Position numbers and translations under genes: made by a program. A stretch of DNA of 5,859 nucleotides from an uncultured Endomicrobiia bacterium (GTDB taxonomy: Bacteria; Elusimicrobiota; Endomicrobiia; Endomicrobiales; Endomicrobiaceae): NCBI GenBank assembly GCA_905236115.1, contig CAJOOL010000261.1, forward strand, positions 1 through 5,859. The letters are read 5' to 3'. Every line of letters starts with the position of its first letter. Positions within the stretch are counted from its first letter, which is position 1. Of this stretch, positions 1 through 4,818 are shown one piece after another. Under the pieces are notes generated by a model. That model was not told the origin of the DNA, searched no databases, and saw nothing but the letters and a program-made list of their open reading frames with translations.

Positions 1-2
1 AA

Positions 3-1046
3 GAATACGAAAAGCAGGGAAGAACTGCGGTTATCAGGTTCAAGATGCCGAAAGAAGGAAAGATTGAGTTTGATGATATCGTTAGAGGGCATGTAACGTT
101 TGAAAATGCGTTGCTTGACGATTTTGTTCTTATGAAAGCTAACGGAGTTCCGACGTACAATTTTGCTTGTGTTATAGACGACCATTTAATGGAAATGTCA
201 CATGTTATAAGAGGCGACGACCACATTTCTAACACCCCCAGACAGATACATTTGTTTAAAGCACTCGGCTGGGAACCGCCTACATTTGCACATCTTTCAA
301 TGATACTCGGCTCTGACGGAGCAAGACTTTCAAAAAGGCACGGACATACTTCCGTTCTTGAATACAGAAAAGAGGGATATTTACAGGACGCATTGATAAA
401 TTACTTGGCATTGCTCGGCTGGTCTACTGAGGACAGCAGACAGTTGTTCTTCGGCGACAGCCTGACAGAAAATTTTTCTTTGGACAGATGCAACTCCAGC
501 CCCGCGACGTTTGATCCGTCAAAACTTTTGTGGATGAACGGCGAGTATATCAGAAACAAATCTTCGCAAGAAGTGTATGACCTTTTTATAGACTGGATAC
601 AATGGACAAAACAGGACAGCTTAATTGAAAGCTGGGACAGAGATTTGTTGAAAAAGGCGATTGCTTTGGAACATGAAAAAATAAAATTATTGAAAGATAT
701 TCCGGGCTTGGTTGATTTCTTTTTTAAAGATGTTGTTTATGATGAACAGGCTGTAAATAAAGTTCTGTTATCGGACACGAAGAAAGAAAGTTCGCAGATT
801 GTTTTAAACGAATGTTTGAAGAGACTTCCAAATCAGGCAGACTTCTCGCCGGAAGCTCTTGAGCAGTATGCAAGAGATTTGGCAGTGGAACTTGGTTTCA
901 GCAATGGAAAAGTTTTCCACCCGATAAGAGTGGCAATTTCCGGAAGAACGCAAGGCCCCAGCCTGTTCCACATGATGGAAGTTATGGGAAAAGACGAAGT
1001 TATAAAAAGAATTAAACAAGCAATAGACAGATTTTTTAAAAATTAA
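3..1046 (+). CDS. gltX: Glutamyl-tRNA synthetase, 3' part (N-terminus outside window)
   Basis: Class I aminoacyl-tRNA synthetase that charges tRNA-Glu with glutamate in the cytosol. The frame is open from base 3, so the gene enters from the left edge; 347 residues are visible of a family usually about 470-500 long. The missing part holds the HIGH motif. An internal ATG at 45 is not the start, because family sequence (TAVIRFKMP) continues upstream of it. Visible family marks are DDIVRG, the [26 protein letters not shown] core around bases 160-222, HISNTPRQ, and the second ATP-binding motif as ARLSKRHG (321-344), the bacterial GluRS form of [14 protein letters not shown] (from 531) marks the entry to the helical region. 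The C-terminal anticodon-binding part ends with [21 protein letters not shown] and [10 protein letters not shown] cannot tell from this whether the enzyme is discriminating or also mischarges tRNA-Gln. Identification is very secure. Confidence 0.96.
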   Translation, partial: EYEKQGRTAVIRFKMPKEGKIEFDDIVRGHVTFENALLDDFVLMKANGVPTYNFACVIDDHLMEMSHVIRGDDHISNTPRQIHLFKALGWEPPTFAHLSMILGSDGARLSKRHGHTSVLEYRKEGYLQDALINYLALLGWSTEDSRQLFFGDSLTENFSLDRCNSSPATFDPSKLLWMNGEYIRNKSSQEVYDLFIDWIQWTKQDSLIESWDRDLLKKAIALEHEKIKLLKDIPGLVDFFFKDVVYDEQAVNKVLLSDTKKESSQIVLNECLKRLPNQADFSPEALEQYARDLAVELGFSNGKVFHPIRVAISGRTQGPSLFHMMEVMGKDEVIKRIKQAIDRFFKN

Positions 1047-1065
1047 AGAATTGAAAAAAGTTGTC

Positions 1066-1087
1066 ATTGCGGACTCCAATCCGCAAT
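1066..1087. repeat. Perfect 8-bp inverted repeat after gltX
   Basis: ATTGCGGA (1066-1073) and TCCGCAAT (1080-1087) are exact reverse complements around a 6-base loop (ctccaa). The element begins 20 bases after the gltX stop. There is no T-run after the stem on the plus strand, so it does not look like an ordinary intrinsic terminator for gltX. The wording TCATTGCGG...CCGCAATCT resembles short palindromic repeats that I remember being scattered between genes in several bacterial genomes. Whether this one is dispersed cannot be seen from a single copy. It could also simply be an mRNA 3'-end hairpin. Confidence 0.6.
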
Positions 1088-1092
1088 CTATT

Positions 1093-1117
1093 GCTCAGCT
1101 ATCTCAGCTTATCAGCT
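1093..1117. repeat. Imperfect microrepeat with three CAGCT units
   Basis: Three tandem units of 8-9 bases read GCTCAGCT (1093-1100), ATCTCAGCT (1101-1109) and TATCAGCT (1110-1117). Each ends in CAGCT, and the palindrome AGCT recurs, so short alternative hairpins are possible. It follows directly after the inverted repeat and precedes the ribosome binding site of the next gene by 19 bases. No function is evident; it may be the tail of the same repeat element. Confidence 0.45.
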
Positions 1118-1136
1118 AAAAATTGCAAATTGTTAT

Positions 1137-1141
1137 AGGAG
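1137..1141 (+). promoter_or_regulatory. Ribosome binding site of the DUF1844 gene
   Basis: AGGAG lies 9 bases before the GTG at 1151. An in-frame TAG (1136-1138) overlaps it, so no start further upstream in this frame is possible. Together these fix GTG as the start. Confidence 0.8.
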
Positions 1142-1150
1142 AAAAATAAC

Positions 1151-1480
1151 GTGGATCCCAAAGAATTAAACCAACATTTATTTAGCTTAATTTCAATGTT
1201 TGCTTCGGCCTGCTGGCAGCAGTTAGGTAAAATGCCCAGCCAGGTTGACGGCAAAATAAATAAAGATTTGAAATCAGCACAAGTAACCATAGAAATGCTT
1301 GTGATGTTGAAAGAAAAAACAAAAAATAATTTGACTAAAACGGAAGAAAAATTGTTGGAAGATACTATTTCCAATCTGCAAATGAATTATGCGGATGAAG
1401 TATCAAAACCGGAATCAGCAAAACCGGCAGATACACAGAAAACGGAAAAGAACACGGAAGAGAAAAAAGCTGACGCTTAA
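1151..1480 (+). CDS. DUF1844 domain protein
   Basis: A 109-residue protein of unknown biochemical function in the DUF1844 family. The start is GTG at 1151, supported by AGGAG at 9 bases spacing and an in-frame stop just upstream; the next ATG (1196) would cut into the domain. The domain runs from about residue 8 to 82: a first helix with FSLISMFASACWQQLG (11-26), a short linker that in the family carries a Pro (MPSQVDGKIN), then DLKSAQVTIEMLVMLKEKTKNNLT (39-62, AxxxIxxLxxLxxKTxxNLT pattern), then EEKLLEDTISNLQMNY (65-80). This order matches the family closely. Residues about 85-109 form a charged, low-complexity Lys/Glu/Thr/Ala/Pro tail, likely disordered. There is no signal peptide or clear membrane segment, so it is probably cytosolic. 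It follows gltX by 104 bases on the same strand and may be read from the same transcript. The family is certain; a role is not known to me. Confidence 0.88.
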   Translation: MDPKELNQHLFSLISMFASACWQQLGKMPSQVDGKINKDLKSAQVTIEMLVMLKEKTKNNLTKTEEKLLEDTISNLQMNYADEVSKPESAKPADTQKTEKNTEEKKADA

Positions 1481-1487
1481 GAAAACG

Positions 1488-1530
1488 AGGAAACGACAAA
1501 ACGCCGATTGATTTTGAATGTTCGTTTCCT
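1488..1530. terminator. Inverted repeat in the convergent gap, possible two-way terminator
   Basis: AGGAAACGA (1488-1496) pairs exactly with TCGTTTCCT (1522-1530). The stem can be extended by CAAAA (1497-1501) with TTTTG (1512-1516) if a 5-base bulge (1517-1521) is allowed, leaving a 10-base loop. It sits between the stop codons of two convergent genes and touches the last base of the minus-strand stop. The position suits a shared transcript end. No U-tract follows on the plus strand and pairing is moderate, so this is only a candidate. Confidence 0.35.
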
Positions 1531-2720
1531 TAATGCAGTTCGCCGAGTTTTTCCAAGAAAGGTTGTTTGACTATATCAAAATTTTCTTTCTCTTTACCTT
1601 TCAAAATTTTAGCAGACGGCATTTTCATTTTGAGAAAATCAAAGAATTTGCCGTTTTTGTTTATTCTGAAATCAAGGTGAGGTCCTGTTGCCAAACCGGT
1701 TGCCCCGACGTATCCTATAATCTGTCCCTGTTTTATGCGGGCACCTTTTTTTACGCCTTTGCCGTATTTGGAAAGATGTCCGTAATAGGTCTCGTATCCG
1801 TTGGGATGTTTTACTATTACAAGGTTTCCGAAACCGCCTGAGTATTGTGATTTTTTTACTATGCCGTCGCCTATTGCCGAAACAGGTGTTCCTGTGGGTG
1901 CTGCATAGTCTATACCCTCATGAGCTCTGTATCTTTTTAAAATAGGATGAAATCTTTTCTTTGTGAAGTAGGAAGAAATTCTTTTGAATTGCAGCGGAGC
2001 TTTCAAGAAAGCATTTTTTACGGATTTCCCGTCCCGGTCGTAATAGCCCTCATAACCGTTGGAATCTTCAAATCTGAATGCCGTATACGAAGTATTTTCC
2101 GTAAAATATTGTGCCGCAAGAATTTTATAAGAAATGATAGTATCTTTTTTATCAAGAGTTTCTATTTCATAAATAAGTTTGAATTTATCGCCCTGTCTGG
2201 TTCCCGTAAGAAAATCTATCTGCCATGCAAAAATATCAGCATAGGCCAATATAACTGCAGGTTTTATTTTTTCGGCAGACATAGATTCCCAAAGAGAATT
2301 TTCTATAATTCCGGAAGTTTCAAAAATTGTAGAAACTGTTTTGAATTCCGTTTTTTGAGAGGTAATGACATTGTCCGTAGATTTATTTAAGCAATAAAAA
2401 TATTTGCCCTCGGGGAAAAATTTAAAGTTTGTCCACGTTTGTTCTCTGAATGTATCGGTGGAATATGTTATTTCATAAAAATCGTTAGGCTTGCATTTAT
2501 TGATATTGACATATTTTTTAAGTTCGTTTAAAATCTCAGCACTTTCTTTGGCAGAAAGCTTTGTCTGTTCAAAAGTTTTGCCGAATATATCGCCGGTCTG
2601 AAAAACAACAGTTTCTACCTCGGGAACAACTTCTTTTTTCTGTTCTTCTTTTTGCGGAGAACAGCCGAAAATGAATAAACTGCATAGTAAAACAATAAAA
2701 AAATTTTTTTCGTTAATCAT
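1530..2720 (-). CDS. M23 family metallopeptidase lipoprotein (Csd3/MepM-like murein hydrolase)
   Basis: A 396-residue predicted zinc peptidase that cuts peptide cross-links in peptidoglycan, anchored on the periplasmic side of a membrane. Residues 1-20 look like a lipoprotein signal (hydrophobic FFIVLLCSLFIFG, then Cys20 as the lipidated residue); Phe at -2 is not the usual small residue of a lipobox. Residues about 36-240 resemble the N-terminal regions of Csd3/MepM proteins, including FAWQIDFLTGTRQGDKF (164-180) and YYDRDGKSVKNAFLKAPL (226-243). The M23 domain spans about 257-362: HEGID (His267, Asp271), GNLVIVKHPNGYETYYGHLS with His315, and GPHLDFR (His348, Asp350). The family motif there is HxH; here the second His, a zinc ligand, is Asp. 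His267, Asp271 and the catalytic-type His315 and His348 are kept, so the enzyme is probably active with Asp as ligand. A 34-residue tail follows. It is monocistronic as far as can be seen, divergent from cimA. The upstream bases CAGAGATT give only a weak Shine-Dalgarno. Confidence 0.9.
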   Translation of the reverse strand: MINEKNFFIVLLCSLFIFGCSPQKEEQKKEVVPEVETVVFQTGDIFGKTFEQTKLSAKESAEILNELKKYVNINKCKPNDFYEITYSTDTFREQTWTNFKFFPEGKYFYCLNKSTDNVITSQKTEFKTVSTIFETSGIIENSLWESMSAEKIKPAVILAYADIFAWQIDFLTGTRQGDKFKLIYEIETLDKKDTIISYKILAAQYFTENTSYTAFRFEDSNGYEGYYDRDGKSVKNAFLKAPLQFKRISSYFTKKRFHPILKRYRAHEGIDYAAPTGTPVSAIGDGIVKKSQYSGGFGNLVIVKHPNGYETYYGHLSKYGKGVKKGARIKQGQIIGYVGATGLATGPHLDFRINKNGKFFDFLKMKMPSAKILKGKEKENFDIVKQPFLEKLGELH

Positions 2721-2729
2721 AATCTCTGT

Positions 2730-2758
2730 ATGATAGTATAAAATGTAAATTTTTTCAA
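2730..2758 (-). promoter_or_regulatory. Candidate promoter of the M23 lipoprotein gene
   Basis: Read on the minus strand, TTGAAA (2758-2753) is followed after 17 bases by TATCAT (2735-2730), five of six matches to each sigma-70-type consensus box. The -10 ends 9 bases before the ATG, so transcription would begin about 2-3 bases before the start codon (near A2723), giving a nearly leaderless mRNA. TATACT (2740-2735) is a second possible -10 but lacks a good -35. This is inferred from sequence only. Confidence 0.45.
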
Positions 2759-2781
2759 ATAAAAAAAAGCATTTCCTTTAT

Positions 2782-2810
2782 TTCCCAAAATAAACAAAAT
2801 TTGGTAAAAT
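2782..2810 (+). promoter_or_regulatory. Candidate extended -10 promoter of cimA
   Basis: TGG followed by TAAAAT (2802-2810) makes an extended -10 (TGn plus five of six matches to TATAAT). A weaker -35, TTCCCA (2782-2787), lies 17 bases upstream. The -10 ends 9 bases before the cimA ATG, which predicts a start near A2818 and a 5' leader of about 2 bases. There is no Shine-Dalgarno before cimA, consistent with a leaderless message. It would drive the cimA-thiD2-helicase operon. No TPP riboswitch or branched-chain amino acid attenuator fits in this 99-base gap. Confidence 0.5.
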
Positions 2811-2819
2811 AACATCCAA

Positions 2820-4382
2820 ATGAAAAGTATAAAAATATTTGATACCACTTTAAGAGACGGCAGTCAGGGGGCGGGAATATCTTTTTCCGTAGAAGATAAG
2901 ATAAAAATAGCTTCGGTGCTTGACGAATTCGGCATTTCTTACATTGAGGGCGGCTGGCCTGGCTCCAACCCGAAAGACGAAGAATTTTTCGGTCTTATGA
3001 AAAATAAGTTAAAAAATGCCAAACTTACGGCGTTTTCTTCTACAAGAAAGAAAAAATCCGATGTTACAAAAGATGAAAGTTTAAAAAAAATTATTTCTTC
3101 CGGTGTCAAAACTGCTGCCGTTTTCGGTAAATCGTGGGACTTGCATGTCAGAGCCGCACTTAAAACCACAAACGCCGAAAACTTAAGAATGATAAGTGAT
3201 ACTGTGTCTTTTTTAAAAGAAAAAAAACTGGAAGTTATATACGATGCGGAACATTATTTTGACGGATACATACATAATAAAAATTATGCTGTTGAGACGA
3301 TAAAAACAGCGATTTCTGCCGGAGCCGACTATATATGTTTATGCGAAACCAACGGCGGAGTGCTTCCGTCTTATATTGATAAAATAGTTAAAGAAACCGC
3401 AGCTCTTTTTCCGGAAACGAAATTTGCAATACATGCACACAATGACTGCGGCTGTGCAGTAGCAAATTCCATAATAGCCGTTGAAGCAGGCTGTCAAATG
3501 GTGCAGGGAACAATCAACGGAATAGGCGAGCGGTGCGGAAATGCCGATTTGTGTTCCATAATACCGTCGCTTCAGCTGAAAGGAAAATATCACTGTGTTC
3601 CGGTAAGGAACTTAAAAAATATTACCGCCGTTTCAAGGTATGTTGACGAGACAGCCAATCTTATTCCTCGTGATACTCAGCCGTATGTCGGCAGAAGTTC
3701 TTTCGCCCATAAGGCGGGTATACATGTTTCCGCCATTGAGAAAAATCCGGGAACGTATGAACATATTGACCCGAAACATGTAGGCAACAAAAGAAATATT
3801 TTGGTCAGCGACTTATCCGGAAAAAGCAATATTTTATCCAAAGCCGGCGAGCTTGCAATAAATCTGAAAAAAGATTCCGATAATTTAAAGAATATAATAA
3901 ATGCCGTCAAAGAAAAAGAAAATAACGGTTATCAATATGAAAATGCCGACGGTTCGTTATTTATACTCACACAGAAAATAGAAAATAAATATAAAGATTT
4001 TTTTATACTGAAAAGTTACCGTGTAAGCGTTGAAAAGAACAAAGACGGTTCAATAGTTTCGGAAGCTACCGTCAAGCTGGATGTAAACGGAAAAGAGGAA
4101 CATACCGTTTCCGAAGGGGAAGGACCGGTTAATGCTTTGGACAATTGTTTAAGGAAAGCCTTAATAAAATTTTATCCGGAAATAAAAGATGTTTTGCTTA
4201 CGGATTTTAAGGTGCGTGTTATCAACAGCGATGCCAATACCGCCGCAAAAGTCCGCGTGTTGATAGAAACGAAAGATAAAAAGCACAGCTGGGGAACTAT
4301 CGGCGTAAGCGAAAATATTATTGATGCCTGCTGGCAGGCTCTTTCGGACTCCGTGGAATATAAACTGTTAAAAAATTTTTAG
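2820..4382 (+). CDS. cimA: (R)-citramalate synthase
   Basis: Condenses pyruvate and acetyl-CoA to (R)-citramalate, the first step of the threonine-independent route to 2-oxobutyrate and isoleucine. The 520-residue length is normal for the family. The TIM-barrel domain opens with DTTLRDGSQ (8-16; Arg12 and Asp13 are the catalytic/metal pair). IEGGWPGSNPKDEEFF (42-57) is the mark that separates this CimA branch from isopropylmalate and homocitrate synthases. DAEHYFDGY (142-150), IHAHNDCG (204-211, metal-binding His205 and His207) and NGIGERCGNADL (233-244) follow, then FAHKAGIHVSA (295-305). Residues about 390-516 form the LeuA-type C-terminal dimer/allosteric domain, which in relatives binds the end-product amino acid. 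ATG at 2820 is the only sensible start: TAA lies in frame at 2805 and the barrel begins at once. There is no Shine-Dalgarno. It leads a three-gene cluster. Identification is very secure; feedback by isoleucine is inferred from the family. Confidence 0.95.
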   Translation: MKSIKIFDTTLRDGSQGAGISFSVEDKIKIASVLDEFGISYIEGGWPGSNPKDEEFFGLMKNKLKNAKLTAFSSTRKKKSDVTKDESLKKIISSGVKTAAVFGKSWDLHVRAALKTTNAENLRMISDTVSFLKEKKLEVIYDAEHYFDGYIHNKNYAVETIKTAISAGADYICLCETNGGVLPSYIDKIVKETAALFPETKFAIHAHNDCGCAVANSIIAVEAGCQMVQGTINGIGERCGNADLCSIIPSLQLKGKYHCVPVRNLKNITAVSRYVDETANLIPRDTQPYVGRSSFAHKAGIHVSAIEKNPGTYEHIDPKHVGNKRNILVSDLSGKSNILSKAGELAINLKKDSDNLKNIINAVKEKENNGYQYENADGSLFILTQKIENKYKDFFILKSYRVSVEKNKDGSIVSEATVKLDVNGKEEHTVSEGEGPVNALDNCLRKALIKFYPEIKDVLLTDFKVRVINSDANTAAKVRVLIETKDKKHSWGTIGVSENIIDACWQALSDSVEYKLLKNF

Positions 4383-4400
4383 TTTATTTTTTATGAATTT

Positions 4401-4811
4401 ATGGAAAAAAATTTTACAAGAATTTTAGATACGAACTTAAACCGCTGCAAAGAGGGACTGCGTGTTGCCGAAGACACATGCAGATTTATTTTTTGCGACG
4501 ATATTTTATACAAAAAAATAAGAAATATCAGACATTGTGTTTCAGAATATCTGGCCGATAAATATGAAGAACTTCTTAAAGCCAGAGACAGCATAAAAGA
4601 TTCCGGAAGAACGGCTGAAGAAGCAGGAAGAGAAGATTTAAAAAATATTGTTGTTGCCAATATAAAAAGAGTTCAAGAAGCTTTAAGGGTTTTGGAAGAA
4701 TATTCAAAAATTTTGAATTTTGAAACCGCATTAAAATATAAATCTTTAAGATATGAAGTTTATGATATTGAAAAAGAAATTTATTTAAAATATTTTGTTT
4801 TAAGGAAGTAA
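4401..4811 (+). CDS. Stand-alone ThiD2-type thiamine biosynthesis protein
   Basis: A 136-residue soluble, mostly helical protein matching the ThiD2 domain, best known as an N-terminal extension of thiamine-phosphate synthase (ThiE) and regarded as an alternative hydroxymethylpyrimidine phosphate kinase. Family marks are RILDTNLNRCKEGLRVAED (7-25), LLKARDSIKD (58-67), NIKRVQEALRVLEE (87-100) and KSLRYEVYDIEKE (114-126). No ThiE part follows: the TAA at 4809 is directly followed by the helicase gene. The two NxxRxxExLRVxE segments (12-24 and 87-99) are spaced 75 residues apart and look like an internal duplication. The start is ATG 4401; the cimA stop (4380-4382) lies in the same frame 18 bases upstream and no Shine-Dalgarno is visible, so translation probably depends on coupling to cimA. 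An ATG at 4393 is in another frame. The family match is good; the catalytic role is from family knowledge and not shown by recognisable catalytic residues. Confidence 0.78.
   Translation: MEKNFTRILDTNLNRCKEGLRVAEDTCRFIFCDDILYKKIRNIRHCVSEYLADKYEELLKARDSIKDSGRTAEEAGREDLKNIVVANIKRVQEALRVLEEYSKILNFETALKYKSLRYEVYDIEKEIYLKYFVLRK
4802..4808 (+). promoter_or_regulatory. Ribosome binding site of the helicase gene
   Basis: AAGGAAG lies at the very end of the ThiD2 coding sequence, 10 bases before the ATG at 4819. It supports that start, and its placement inside the upstream gene indicates an operon. Confidence 0.7.
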
Positions 4812-4818
4812 CCGCATT

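Noticed and set aside
45..1046. gltX starting at the ATG at 45
   Set aside because: GluRS-like sequence continues in frame upstream to base 3 and the HIGH-motif domain must precede it; the gene is simply cut by the window edge.
1947..2390. Plus-strand open frame of 147 codons opposite the M23 gene
   Set aside because: It lies wholly antisense to a clear M23 coding sequence, is rich in Phe, Arg, Cys and Ile as expected for an antisense shadow, and has no recognisable domain.
2741..2774. AT-rich inverted repeat (AAATG...CATTT with T-run and A-run) in the divergent gap as a terminator
   Set aside because: The stem is almost all A-T, imperfect, and no gene ends into this divergent region.
2721..2819. 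TPP riboswitch or branched-chain leader upstream of cimA
   Set aside because: The gap is 99 bases, mostly homopolymeric A and T, with none of the conserved thi-box sequence, and the candidate promoter lies directly beside the start codon.
4393..4428. Twelve-codon frame (ATG to TAG) overlapping the ThiD2 start, a possible leader peptide
   Set aside because: It has no Shine-Dalgarno, no run of regulatory codons such as Ile or Val, and no attenuator hairpin follows; chance in AT-rich sequence explains it.
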